Part shown: one piece after another, positions 51,201-58,752 of the stretch
How positions within the stretch are numbered: the stretch's first letter is position 1
Layout: the number at the start of each line of letters is the position of its first letter
Translations under genes and position numbers: made by a program
Origin: an uncultured beta proteobacterium
GTDB lineage: Bacteria > Pseudomonadota > Gammaproteobacteria > Burkholderiales > Burkholderiaceae_C
NCBI GenBank assembly: GCA_903886275.1
Contig: CAISLN010000117.1
Coordinates: forward strand, 1 to 64,000
Reading direction: 5' to 3'
Length of the DNA: 64,000 nt
Notes under the pieces: model-generated
The model's database searches: none
The model's input: the letters and a program-made list of their open reading frames with translations, nothing else
What the model was told of the DNA's origin: nothing

Positions 51201-51412
51201 CCCAGCAGCAGCTTCAAACCCAATCGATCGGCCTCGCCATGCGCGCGCACCACGCCGGCCACAGAGCATTCGTCGGTAAGGGCCAGCGCGCTATAGCCCA
51301 GTGCATGCGCCCGCTGCACCAGTTCTTCCGGCTGCGAGGCACCGCGCTGAAAACTGAAGCTGGAGAGGCAATGCAGTTCGGCGTAGGCGGGTGGTGCGGG
51401 AGAACAGGCCAT
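48209..51412 (-). CDS. dnaE2: Error-prone DNA polymerase III alpha subunit DnaE2 (ImuC)
   Basis: SOS-induced translesion polymerase, 1067 residues, which is normal for DnaE2. The N-terminal PHP domain starts at AELHCLSSFSFQRGASQPEEL. The catalytic palm has the aspartates in PDIDVDFEH (about 386-394) and the flanking GRGSAANSVVCYCLG, VVASYRPRSALRDMG and SRAQMSMLPRL motifs. The C-terminal OB-fold region has VFVTLEDETGSVNVIVW. A LexA box overlaps the -10 of a good promoter 50 bp upstream. In many bacteria dnaE2 follows imuA-imuB directly; here it is 5 kb away and separately controlled. Confidence 0.96.
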   Translation of the reverse strand: MACSPAPPAYAELHCLSSFSFQRGASQPEELVQRAHALGYSALALTDECSVAGVVRAHGEADRLGLKLLLGAEFAVDMDGARFTLVALAHNLNGWGNLCEFITLARRAAPKGEYRLCWADVQQQTLADCELLLGGLDALPMESAWALATRLQALRPGHVWLEVTRGLAADDAMRWQRLRQLARLSGLPLVATGQVHLHLRSRKPLHDALTAVRLGVPVSQCGFALQANAELHLRSLAHLGALYPPELLAATLVIAARCSFSLKELRYQYPMEAVLPGQTPAQTLRQYAQEGARERYPNGISQAVQKQLEHELALIAELRYEMYFLTVHDLVRFARGRGILCQGRGSAANSVVCYCLGVTEVNPALSNLLFERFISRERDEPPDIDVDFEHQRREEVIQYIYAKYGRERAAITAVVASYRPRSALRDMGRALEIPEALIAAMAKEHPGMYSRELLVDRLEAAIARVQGEPFKLPPARRLHLWLDLACQLQGFPRHLSQHVGGFVLTQGPLMRLVPVENASMKDRSVIQWDKDDLDAVGLLKVDVLALGMLSAIRRCLLLIGQRRGKEMRMQDIPSEDPETYAMICRADTVGVFQIESRAQMSMLPRLQPRCFYDLVVEVAIVRPGPIQGGMVHPYLQARANPQAVAYASPALKEVLKRTHGVPIFQEQVMQVAMAAADFSAGEADQLRRSMAAWKRKGGVHKFYDRLVGGMLANGYTQEYADQLFQQIEGFGEYGFPESHAASFALLVYASCWLKWHEPACFLAAMLNSQPLGFYGPAQLVQDAQRHGVLVRPVDVAHSDWDCTLEASENQSPHALPRQERQRPAPQPGTTHPAVRLGLRMVAGLSGAVAARIAQQRALGPFASTQDLALRCQLDLADLRALASADALQSLSGHRRQQVWDASALRLAPALLAGVPIEEEALQLEAAEEGEEVVFDYASLGLSLRSHPLALLRAQLAPKRLLTAVQMRDYPSGRLVRACGIVTMRQRPQTAKGVVFVTLEDETGSVNVIVWKSVKEQFREVLYRARLMAVYGIWQRDETGLVCHVVAKRLVDLSGLLGELSTVSRDFH

Positions 51413-51458
51413 GGCGCAGCCTCATTGAAAGAGGCTCAGAATTAGGATGTGGGAAATA

Positions 51459-51492
51459 CTGTATTTATACACAGTATTTTCAAGCCTGTCAT
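51459..51492 (-). promoter_or_regulatory. dnaE2 promoter with LexA box
   Basis: On the minus strand ATGACA (51492-51487), a 17-bp spacer and TATAAA (51469-51464) form a strong sigma-70 promoter. CTGT-N8-ACAG (51474-51459) covers the -10 exactly, matching the LexA consensus of beta- and gammaproteobacteria. LexA would block RNA polymerase and release on DNA damage. The box is 47 bp upstream of the dnaE2 ATG and faces the divergent deacetylase gene 159 bp away. Confidence 0.88.
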
Positions 51493-51632
51493 GCCCTGTC
51501 AGGGCGATGTCATGGAAAAGGAAGACTCTCGCGGGACGTTTTTTACTGATGCGCATCAATTTAACCAAACCAAGACCGGCCTAGACTGTGGCCCACCACA
51601 GCCAGCGCCAGCAAGTCACCAGGAGTCATCCC

Positions 51633-52559
51633 TTGCTACCCGCCTACATCACGCACGCCGACTGCAGCCGCCACGAAATGGGCGCCGACCATCCCGAATG
51701 CCCCGAACGCCTAGGCGCCATCAATGACATGCTGTTGACCAAGGGCCTGCTGGACTACATGAACCATTACGACGCACCCCTGGCCACCGATGCCCAGTTG
51801 GCACGTGCGCACGGAACGGACTACATCCACAGCATCCTGAATTCCTCGCCCGATGAAGGCTACTTCCGGGTCGATCCCGACACCAGCATGAACCCCTATA
51901 CCGCGATGGCCGCCCTGCGCGCCGCTGGCGCCTTGGTGCAGGCCACCGATCTGGTGATTGCCGGTGGCGTACCTGCCGCCTTTTGCTCGGTGCGCCCACC
52001 CGGCCACCATGCAGAGCGCAACAACGCCATGGGTTTTTGCTTCTTCAACAATGTGGCCGTGGGCGTCATGCATGCACTGGAGCACCATGGCCTGCAGCGC
52101 GTGGCCCTGATCGACTTTGATGTGCACCACGGCAACGGCAGCGAGGACATTCTGCAAAACGACCCGCGTGTGCTCATGTGCTCCATCTTCGAGACCGGCC
52201 TGTATCCCTTTTCGGGCGAAAACAGCAAGGCCACCAACATGGTCAATGTGGGTCTGCCCTCACGCTCGGGCTCGAACAAGTTCCGCGAGGCCATCACTAG
52301 CCACTGGATACCGGCCCTGGACGCCTTTGCACCGCAGCTGATCTATGTCTCGGCCGGCTTTGATGGCCACCGCGAAGACGATATGGGTAACCTCGGTTTG
52401 GTGGAGGCCGATTACGAATGGGTCACCAAGAGGCTCATGGAGGTGGCCAGACGCCACTGCCAGGGGCGCATTATTTCTTGCCTTGAAGGCGGTTATGTCT
52501 TAAGCCCTCTTGCACGCAGCGCCACGGCGCACGTCAAGGTGCTGATAGGCGCAGATTGA
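51633..52559 (+). CDS. Class II histone-deacetylase-family protein deacetylase (AcuC/AphA-like)
   Basis: Zinc-dependent deacetylase of 308 residues that probably removes acetyl groups from protein lysines or acetylpolyamines. The family features are intact: HPECPERL, RPPGHHAERNNAMGFCFFNN (tandem His), DFDVHHGNG (zinc ligands), SAGFDGHRED and EGGYVLS. The start is TTG at 51633 with AGGAG 7 nt upstream; it gives the normal LPAYITHADC N-terminus, whereas GTG at 51588 adds an unconserved leader. A Pat-like acetyltransferase gene begins 4 bp after the stop, so the pair are almost certainly cotranscribed. Confidence 0.93.
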   Translation: MLPAYITHADCSRHEMGADHPECPERLGAINDMLLTKGLLDYMNHYDAPLATDAQLARAHGTDYIHSILNSSPDEGYFRVDPDTSMNPYTAMAALRAAGALVQATDLVIAGGVPAAFCSVRPPGHHAERNNAMGFCFFNNVAVGVMHALEHHGLQRVALIDFDVHHGNGSEDILQNDPRVLMCSIFETGLYPFSGENSKATNMVNVGLPSRSGSNKFREAITSHWIPALDAFAPQLIYVSAGFDGHREDDMGNLGLVEADYEWVTKRLMEVARRHCQGRIISCLEGGYVLSPLARSATAHVKVLIGAD

Positions 52560-52563
52560 ACGT

Positions 52564-55254
52564 ATGGACAAACATTACCTCTCCCCTCTTTTCGCACCCC
52601 AGTCGATCATGGTCTTTGCCGGACCCACCGACACCGAGGAGGGCCACACGCCCCAGGCCAGGCAGCTGACCGAGAACCTGAAGGCGCAGAACTACAAGGG
52701 TGAGCTGCATTTTCTGGATATCAACAGCAGCGGCACGCTGGCCGATCTGGCGCAAACCCGCGCCGACCTGGCCATCATTGCCCTACCGGCGACCGATGTG
52801 CTGGCAGCGCTGGAGGTGGCCGGGCGCATGACCTGCCGCTCGGCCCTGATCATCTCCAGCGGCATCAACGCCGACCTGGCAGCCGCCCTGAAGAAAGTGG
52901 CCAAGCGCGAAGACGTGCAACTGCTGGGGCCCAACTGCCTGGGCTTCCAGAACCCGCTGCTGCAGCTCAACGCCAGCGTGGCAGGTCCCCTGGCAAAGGC
53001 CGGCTCACTCGCCCTGGTGTCGCAGTCTGGTGCGCTCACCGCCTCCATGCTGGACTGGGCCAGCCAGAATGCAGTGGGGTTCTCAAGCGTGGTGTCGCTG
53101 GGCCCCAATACCTCCGTGGACATTGCGCAGGTGCTGGACTACCTGGCCAACGACGCCCGCACCCAAAGCATCATCGTTTACCTGGAAGGCATCTCCAACG
53201 CAAGGCGCTTCATGAGCGCCTTGCGCTCGGCAGCGAACGCCAAGCCGGTGATCGTGCTCAAGGCCGGGCGCAAGCCGGCCGGCAACGAGGCCGCCCAAAC
53301 CCATAGCGGCGCCATTGTCGGCAGCGACGATGTGTTTGATGCCGCCCTGCGCCGCGCCGGCGCCGTGCGCGTGACCTCGTTTGTGGAACTGTTCTCGGCG
53401 GCCAAATGCCTGGCCTCGCGCTACCGCCCGGTGGGCAAGCGCCTGTCCATCGTGACCAATGGCGGTGGCCCCGGCGTGCTGGCGGCCGACTGGGTCAACG
53501 AAATCCATCTGCACCTGGGCAAGCTCTCGCCACAGTCGGCGGCCGACCTGAAGCCCCTGTTGCCGGAGCTGGCTTCGCTGACCGACCTGATCGATCTGTC
53601 GGAAGATGCAACGCCCGAGCATTACCGCGCCGCCATCGATGCGGCCAACCATGACGCCGGCATTGACGGTGTGCTGGTGATTTTTTCGCCCAAGTCGGGC
53701 GTGGATGCCACCGGCGTGGCCAAAGTCCTGGCCGAGATCAAACGCTCCATGGGCAAACCGCTGCTGTCTTGCTGGATGGGAGACGCCTCGGTGGTGCCGG
53801 CGCGCGTGCTGCTCAACGATGCCGCCATCCCCACCTTTCGCACACCCGAGGCGGCCGTGGGGGCGTTTGGCAATATCGCCACCTTCTACCAAAACCAACG
53901 CCTGCTGCAGCAGACGCCGCCACCCCTGTCCACCCTGGGCAAGCCCGACATCGAAGGCGCACGCCTGATCATTGAAAGTGTGCTGGCAGAACGGCGCAAG
54001 GTGCTCACCGAGATGGAGTCCAAGACCCTGCTGTCTTGCTTCCACATTCCGGTGACGCAGACCATTTTGGCGCGCAATGCCACCGAGGCCATGATGATTT
54101 CGGCGCAGCTGGGCTTTCCGGTGGCACTCAAGATCGACTCGCCCGATATCAGCCACAAGTCCGATGTACAGGGCGTGGCGCTCAACATCATGAATGCGGC
54201 CAGCGCGCGCGACAACTACAACGACATGGTCGAGCGCGTCAAGCGCATCCTGCCGCAGGCCCACATCAACGGCGTCACGGTGCAAAAGATGGCGCATGCC
54301 AGGCGCGGGCGCGAAATCTATGTCGGCCTGGTCACCGACGATCCGTTCGGCCCGGTGATTGTGTTTGGCGCAGGCGGCACCATGATCGAGTTGCTCAACG
54401 ACCGCGCCATGGAACTGCCACCGCTGAACCAGTTTTTGGCGCGCCGCCTGATTGATCGCTCGCGCGTGTCCGAAACCCTGGGCGAGTGGCGCGGCGCCAG
54501 CGCGGTGGACATGGATGCGCTGGAGCAGGTTCTGCTGCGCGTGTCTGAGATGGTGTGCGAACTGCCGCACCTGCGCGAGATGGACATCAACCCCATCATC
54601 GTGGACGCTTCAGGCGCCGTGGCCGTGGATGCGCGCATTGTCATTGACAGCGCACCCCAGGCGTCCAGCGGACGCACCAGCGATTACAACCACCTGTCGA
54701 TACTGCCCTACCCGGCCCGCTATGAGAAAACCCTACCCCTGCGCGGCGGCGGCGAATACACCATACGCCCCATCCATCCGGACGATGCGCACATGCTCAA
54801 CAAACTGGTCAGCGAGTTGTCGCCACAAAGCCGCTACTTCCGCTTTGTATCGAGCATGGCCGAGCTGCCGCCCTCGATGCTGGCGCGCTTTACCCTGATC
54901 GACTACGACCGCGAAATGGCCATGGTGGCCGTGGTCAAGGAGCGCACCGCCACATCCGAGGGCGACATCACCGAGACCGAACGCATTGTGGGGGTCTCGC
55001 GCTATGTCACCAACCCGGATCAGTCGAGCTGCGAATTTGCGCTGGTGGTGGCAGACGACTTCAATGGCAAGGGTCTGGGCTCGCGCCTGATGGAAAGCAT
55101 CATGGACGTGGCGCGCGAAAAAGGCCTGGCCGAAATCGAGGGCCTGGTGCTGGCCAACAACTCCGGCATGCTCAAACTCATGCGCGGCCTGGGCTACCAG
55201 GTCAAGAGCTATGCGGAAGATCCGGACTTCAAGCTCGTCACGCACAGCCTGTAG
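52564..55254 (+). CDS. Pat-like protein lysine acetyltransferase (acyl-CoA synthetase-like + GNAT)
   Basis: 896-residue fusion. Residues 1-700 resemble NDP-forming acetyl-CoA synthetases: CoA-binding domain (LLGPNCLGFQNPL), succinyl-CoA-ligase-like domain with THSGAIVGSDD (246-256), and an ATP-grasp-like part (VALKIDSPDISHKSDVQGV). Residues about 733-896 are a GNAT acetyltransferase (YTIRPIHPDDAHML, FALVVADDFNGKGLGSRLM). This order is that of PatZ/Pat, which acetylates and inactivates acetyl-CoA synthetase. His247 sits where the ligase nucleophile would be; in enteric Pat this residue is, as I recall, lost, so residual ligase activity is possible. It is coupled to the deacetylase. Confidence 0.9.
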   Translation: MDKHYLSPLFAPQSIMVFAGPTDTEEGHTPQARQLTENLKAQNYKGELHFLDINSSGTLADLAQTRADLAIIALPATDVLAALEVAGRMTCRSALIISSGINADLAAALKKVAKREDVQLLGPNCLGFQNPLLQLNASVAGPLAKAGSLALVSQSGALTASMLDWASQNAVGFSSVVSLGPNTSVDIAQVLDYLANDARTQSIIVYLEGISNARRFMSALRSAANAKPVIVLKAGRKPAGNEAAQTHSGAIVGSDDVFDAALRRAGAVRVTSFVELFSAAKCLASRYRPVGKRLSIVTNGGGPGVLAADWVNEIHLHLGKLSPQSAADLKPLLPELASLTDLIDLSEDATPEHYRAAIDAANHDAGIDGVLVIFSPKSGVDATGVAKVLAEIKRSMGKPLLSCWMGDASVVPARVLLNDAAIPTFRTPEAAVGAFGNIATFYQNQRLLQQTPPPLSTLGKPDIEGARLIIESVLAERRKVLTEMESKTLLSCFHIPVTQTILARNATEAMMISAQLGFPVALKIDSPDISHKSDVQGVALNIMNAASARDNYNDMVERVKRILPQAHINGVTVQKMAHARRGREIYVGLVTDDPFGPVIVFGAGGTMIELLNDRAMELPPLNQFLARRLIDRSRVSETLGEWRGASAVDMDALEQVLLRVSEMVCELPHLREMDINPIIVDASGAVAVDARIVIDSAPQASSGRTSDYNHLSILPYPARYEKTLPLRGGGEYTIRPIHPDDAHMLNKLVSELSPQSRYFRFVSSMAELPPSMLARFTLIDYDREMAMVAVVKERTATSEGDITETERIVGVSRYVTNPDQSSCEFALVVADDFNGKGLGSRLMESIMDVAREKGLAEIEGLVLANNSGMLKLMRGLGYQVKSYAEDPDFKLVTHSL

Positions 55255-55267
55255 CATCCATCGGCCA

Positions 55268-55299
55268 CAAAAAAAGGGGCGCATGGCGCCCCTTTTTTT
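55268..55299. terminator. Bidirectional intrinsic terminator
   Basis: GGGGCGC (55276-55282) and GCGCCCC (55286-55292) form a perfect 7-bp stem with loop ATG, flanked by A-run 55268-55275 and T-run 55293-55299. It ends the acetyltransferase transcript on the plus strand and the small secreted protein transcript on the minus strand. Confidence 0.93.
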
Positions 55300-55314
55300 A
55301 TCGCCTGAACCGGC

Positions 55315-55737
55315 TTACTTGGTGCAGGACTTTCCCTTGAGCCCATGGTAGCCCTTGGCCTTGGCATCGGCCTCGCTCATGTACTCACCCACCTTGGTCT
55401 TGCCATAGGACTTGCTGCCTTCGCAATGGTAGGCCTTGGATTTGGTGTTGACCCATACCTTGGCGGCACCATTGGCAACAGCCGGCATGGCAACGGGTGC
55501 TGCAGGTGCTACAACAGGTGCAGCAACGGGCACAGGGGCCATGGCCTTGGCAACAGGCGCGGCCACGGCAGCGGCCGCACTGGCCTTGGCATTGTTGACC
55601 GCATTGCCAGCCGCAGTCGTGGCTGCGGTGGTCGCAGAATTCACGGCATCAGTGGCGGCAGTAGTCTGCGCAAAACCGGATGCAGCAGCGCACAACAGAC
55701 CCACAGCAACAACCAGGGCACGAACTTGAGTTTTCAT
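55315..55737 (-). CDS. Small exported Ala-rich protein with C-terminal YHC/YGKTK domain
   Basis: 140 residues: signal peptide (cleaved near GFAQ), an Ala/Val/Pro-rich linker of about 70 residues, and a compact C-terminal domain [19 protein letters not shown] followed by [18 protein letters not shown] and a final KSC. Two Cys (in YHC and KSC) may form a disulfide or bind a metal. The C-terminal domain occurs attached to various secreted proteins in betaproteobacteria, but its function is not known to me. The start at 55737 follows GGAAAG. Confidence 0.75.
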   Translation of the reverse strand: MKTQVRALVVAVGLLCAAASGFAQTTAATDAVNSATTAATTAAGNAVNNAKASAAAAVAAPVAKAMAPVPVAAPVVAPAAPVAMPAVANGAAKVWVNTKSKAYHCEGSKSYGKTKVGEYMSEADAKAKGYHGLKGKSCTK

Positions 55738-55970
55738 TGAGATTCTTTCCAACGGATTATTGGCAACCCGCAACATTGCGAGAAACCTGTACCCACAACG
55801 CACCACGCCCTATTTGGTTTACTTCGCGCGCATTACAAATATCCTGTTGTTTTTGCGGCATGGGCCTATCGCATTGGTCTATCGCATGACCTTGCGCAAT
55901 CGGATACCTATTGAATACAAGTGAAATAGCTATAGGAACTTCCCTAGGCTATCCAATAAAGGTATTCAAT
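55738..55970. promoter_or_regulatory. Divergent region upstream of ompW
   Basis: The 233 bp between divergent genes. CTATCGCAT occurs twice (55866-55874 and 55879-55887), 13 bp apart, and could be a binding site. The bases nearest ompW (about 55900-55960) are AT-rich. No firm promoter hexamers or FNR box were identified. No coding frame seems real: a frame starting at 55911 only extends ompW. Confidence 0.3.
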
Positions 55971-56573
55971 ATGAAAAAATACATCCTGACCGCAATGGCC
56001 ATCGCTGCCGCAAGCCTGATCAGCACCCAAGCCTTCGCACAAGCCAAGGAAGGCCCCTGGATGGTTCGCGTGCGCGCCGTCAACCTGGCCAGCGCCAACA
56101 CCACTGACAGCGGCACTGCAGGCCTGACCGTCAACGACATCGTTCTGCCCGAAGTAGATGTCAGCTATTTCTTCAGCCCCAACCTGGCTGTGGAACTGAT
56201 TTTGACCGTGCCCCAAGAGCACAATGTGATGGCCAATGGCACCAAGATCGGCACGCTGTCCCAACTGCCCCCCACCCTGCTGGCCCAGTACCATTTCCCC
56301 ATGAATGGCTTCAAGCCCTATGTGGGCGCCGGTATCAACTACACCAAGTTCACGACCTCTGACATCGGTGGCGGTACTGTGACACCTGACGGCTCCAGCT
56401 GGGGCGGTGCCCTGCAGGTCGGCGTGGATGTGCCCCTGTCCGGAAATATGTACTTCAACTTCGATGTGAAGAAGGTCTTTATCAAGACCAACATCAACGC
56501 GGGCGGCAACAGCATCGGCACCTTCAAGGTGGATCCCCTGTTGGTCGGTGTCGGCATCGGCTGGCGCTTCTAA
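55971..56573 (+). CDS. ompW: Outer-membrane protein OmpW
   Basis: Eight-stranded outer-membrane beta-barrel with a narrow hydrophobic channel, 200 residues with a 23-residue signal peptide (KKYILTAMAIAAASLISTQAFAQ). OmpW-type signatures are VRVRAVNL, the ELILTVPQEHNV turn, FKPYVGAGINYTKF and the final VDPLLVGVGIGWRF with C-terminal Phe. The start at 55971 has AAAGG 8 nt upstream; a longer frame from 55911 would break the signal peptide. Its transcript ends at a terminator that lies inside imuB. Confidence 0.95.
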   Translation: MKKYILTAMAIAAASLISTQAFAQAKEGPWMVRVRAVNLASANTTDSGTAGLTVNDIVLPEVDVSYFFSPNLAVELILTVPQEHNVMANGTKIGTLSQLPPTLLAQYHFPMNGFKPYVGAGINYTKFTTSDIGGGTVTPDGSSWGGALQVGVDVPLSGNMYFNFDVKKVFIKTNINAGGNSIGTFKVDPLLVGVGIGWRF

Positions 56574-56586
56574 GCAGTCCGCAAGC

Positions 56587-56611
56587 GTCTGTTTGTCTCA
56601 GGCAAACAGAC
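56587..56611. repeat. Perfect 9-bp hairpin holding the imuB stop codon
   Basis: GTCTGTTTG (56587-56595) and CAAACAGAC (56603-56611) are perfect complements around a 7-nt loop that contains the imuB stop. No T-tract follows on either strand. It lies between the ompW stop and the ompW terminator, so in the ompW mRNA it would be a first hairpin before the terminator hairpin. Confidence 0.6.
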
Positions 56612-57935
56612 CCTGCAAAAACCAGCGCAGATGCAAATCTGTGCTGGTTTTTTTTGGCCCTTGCACACCCAGGCGTTCGCGGTATATCCACAGCAGGCCG
56701 GCCTGTGCGCTGCGGGCGACAAAATAATCGCGCAGCACGGCCTGGCCTTCGAGCCAACCGGTCTCCATACGCTGCGGGCCGGCCAGCAGCGTCAGCGGGC
56801 CCTGGTACTGCGGGCAGTCCTGTTGAACGACCAAGGGCTGCGGCACCGTCAGCAGCCAGCTGGGCATGCACGCGGCCAGTGCAGGCAGCGCTGGTAACTG
56901 CGCTTTTGAAACCGGCTGCGCCTGCCAGGGCAGCCAGGCCTGCATGCATTCCGGCTGGTGAGCGGCCTGCAGCTGCACGCACAGCAACTGCTCAGGCCCC
57001 AGACGGGCACCCAGTCGCTCCATCATCTGGTGCAGGCTGTCGCCCCTGCGCTGGTCCTCTAGCAGGAGGCTGTGCGACTCCCCGCCCATGGCCTGGGTTT
57101 GCAGCGTGCGCAGGCGCAGGGTCAGCACCGGTGCGGGCAGCGTGACCTGCACTAAGCGCTCGCCCAAGAGGCGCTGCAGATGCGTCATGTCTTGCGTGGC
57201 CTGTGCCGTGCGCAGCTCCAAGCGCCCCTGGCCCTTGCCCTGGTGATGGGTGTCCACATGCAGCGCGTTGGAGCGCCGCGCATCGAGCTCCCACAGCAGC
57301 TCCAGCGCCAGCACACCGCGCTGGCGCGCACGCAGCCAGACCAGCAACTGCGAGAGCAACCGGCGTGCACCAAACAACAGCGCCGGGGCCGTTTCCACGG
57401 CTGCCGACAACTCCAGCGGCGCATCGAAGACATCGGGCAGGCTCAGCCAAGGGTAGAGCTCGGGGCGGCTGCCATAGGCCAGGTCCAGCGCATCCACCAG
57501 ACCCGCGCCAAAGCGGCGCACCAAGCCACCGCGCGGCAGGACACGCAGCTGACCCCAGTTGCTGCAACCCAGGCGCAGCAGGGTGGGCAGGTGCGCGCGG
57601 GCAGCGGCCAGGCTGTGCAGCGGCAAAGAATCGATCGCCGCATCTGGCGCCTGGGTCCACAGCCGCGCCAGCGCCAGCAGGGCGGTGGCACCCTGGGCAT
57701 GCTCGAGCTTCAGCACCGGTGCGTCGGCGCCAAACAGGCGCTGCAGCAGGGCCGCGCGGCCACCAAACAGGCGCTCGCTGCCTGAGACCTCCAGCACCAG
57801 CGCGCCCTGCACCCTTGCCACCAGCGGCGTAAATCCCAGCGCCCACCAGGCCAGCGCAGTGTCCACATCCGCCAGCCCCGCCGTGGCCACACCGGGCGCT
57901 GGCTCAGGCGCCGCTTGGAGTGCAATCCAGTGCAT
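56598..57935 (-). CDS. imuB: ImuB, inactive Y-family polymerase adaptor
   Basis: SOS mutagenesis adaptor, a catalytically dead Y-family polymerase that bridges DnaE2 and the beta clamp. The 445 residues carry ALAWWALGFTPLV and LEVSGSERLFGG (53-ish) of the ImuB palm, the helix-hairpin region (LPTLLRLGCSNWGQLRVLP) and the C-terminal LWIYRERL and WFLQGLFA. The N-terminus before LFGG is only about 58 residues, shorter than the roughly 100 of many ImuB proteins, so part of the palm is missing; I recall the same in Comamonadaceae. It overlaps imuA by 32 bp. Confidence 0.9.
   Translation of the reverse strand: MHWIALQAAPEPAPGVATAGLADVDTALAWWALGFTPLVARVQGALVLEVSGSERLFGGRAALLQRLFGADAPVLKLEHAQGATALLALARLWTQAPDAAIDSLPLHSLAAARAHLPTLLRLGCSNWGQLRVLPRGGLVRRFGAGLVDALDLAYGSRPELYPWLSLPDVFDAPLELSAAVETAPALLFGARRLLSQLLVWLRARQRGVLALELLWELDARRSNALHVDTHHQGKGQGRLELRTAQATQDMTHLQRLLGERLVQVTLPAPVLTLRLRTLQTQAMGGESHSLLLEDQRRGDSLHQMMERLGARLGPEQLLCVQLQAAHQPECMQAWLPWQAQPVSKAQLPALPALAACMPSWLLTVPQPLVVQQDCPQYQGPLTLLAGPQRMETGWLEGQAVLRDYFVARSAQAGLLWIYRERLGVQGPKKTSTDLHLRWFLQGLFA
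56617..56655 (+). terminator. Intrinsic terminator for ompW embedded in imuB
   Basis: On the plus strand AACCAGC-G-CAGAT (56620-56632), loop GCAA, and ATCTG-T-GCTGGTT (56637-56649) form a stem of about 13 pairs including one G-U. It ends in a run of eight T (56648-56655). The same bases encode the last 18 codons of imuB on the opposite strand. Confidence 0.85.
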
Positions 57936-58617
57936 GGGCGGCGGCCAGCAACAGGGTCAATCGGGCCGGGCGGGCCTGCAGATGCAAGGGCTGATCCAGC
58001 GGCGGGCCCCGGCGTTTGAGCAGATGGACCTGCAGGGCGTCGGCTGCGCCCGGGTTGGCACCAAGCCCTGCAGCTTGCAGGTACAGGCGCAGGGCGGCCG
58101 GTGAGGCCTCGTCGCGGCAGGCGGCAGGCCGCATCACAAACAGAAGCTTGCGATGCTCGGCCGCGGCCATTTGCAGACGGCGCAACGGGTCGCTGCGGGC
58201 CTGCGGCAACCAGGCCAGCACGGCACTGACCTCGGCACAGCGCAGCGCCTGCTCGCAGGCCCACAGTCGCTGGACTGGCGCTGCTGCATTCACGCACAGC
58301 AGGCGTTGCGCAGCCAGGCCTTGGGCCGCCAGGGAAGGAGCAAAGGGTACATGGGGCGGCGCCACCAGCACCACCGGACCCGGGCCGCTGCGCGCCAGCG
58401 CCGGCAGCAGCAAACGCCACTCGCTGTGCACCCCCGGAGCTTGCAAAATTTCGGTCAAGGCCCCTACCGGCCAGCCACCGCCAGGCAGCTGTGCATCCAA
58501 CGCCGCATCGCCCGTGGCCAGCACCGCCAAGACCGCCTGCGACAGCGTATGGGCACGCCAGACATCGGCATGGATGTCTTGCAAAACCAGTGGAGATCGG
58601 TGCGCCAGGGAAGACAT
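57904..58617 (-). CDS. imuA: ImuA, RecA/SulA-like SOS protein
   Basis: 237-residue RecA-fold-like protein of the ImuA family, needed with ImuB for DnaE2-dependent mutagenesis. Recognised by VWRAHTLSQAV, LDAQLPGGGWPVGALTEIL, the PVVLVAPPHVPFAP strand and the AVLAWLPQARSDPLRRLQMAAAEHRKL helix. It lies first in imuA-imuB and carries a LexA box 23 bp upstream. It lacks a clear Walker A loop, as usual for ImuA. Confidence 0.9.
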   Translation of the reverse strand: MSSLAHRSPLVLQDIHADVWRAHTLSQAVLAVLATGDAALDAQLPGGGWPVGALTEILQAPGVHSEWRLLLPALARSGPGPVVLVAPPHVPFAPSLAAQGLAAQRLLCVNAAAPVQRLWACEQALRCAEVSAVLAWLPQARSDPLRRLQMAAAEHRKLLFVMRPAACRDEASPAALRLYLQAAGLGANPGAADALQVHLLKRRGPPLDQPLHLQARPARLTLLLAAAHALDCTPSGA

Positions 58618-58639
58618 GGCAGGGTGGATGGTCCAAATA

Positions 58640-58655
58640 CTGTTGATTTATACAG
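58640..58655 (-). promoter_or_regulatory. LexA box of imuA-imuB
   Basis: CTGT-N8-ACAG (58640-58655) is a consensus LexA operator 23 bp before the imuA ATG. On the minus strand TATAAA (58652-58647) lies inside it as a likely -10. A further CTGT half-site occurs next to it (minus strand, about 58665-58662), so LexA may bind cooperatively. The -35 is weak. Confidence 0.88.
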
Positions 58656-58752
58656 TATAAACACAGTACCCCGAAATGGCCATCCAGATGGGCCTGCTGC
58701 GGTCACCCAGGGCCTTATTTTTCAGCCAGGGCCGCCTAAATCCGCGCCGGCC

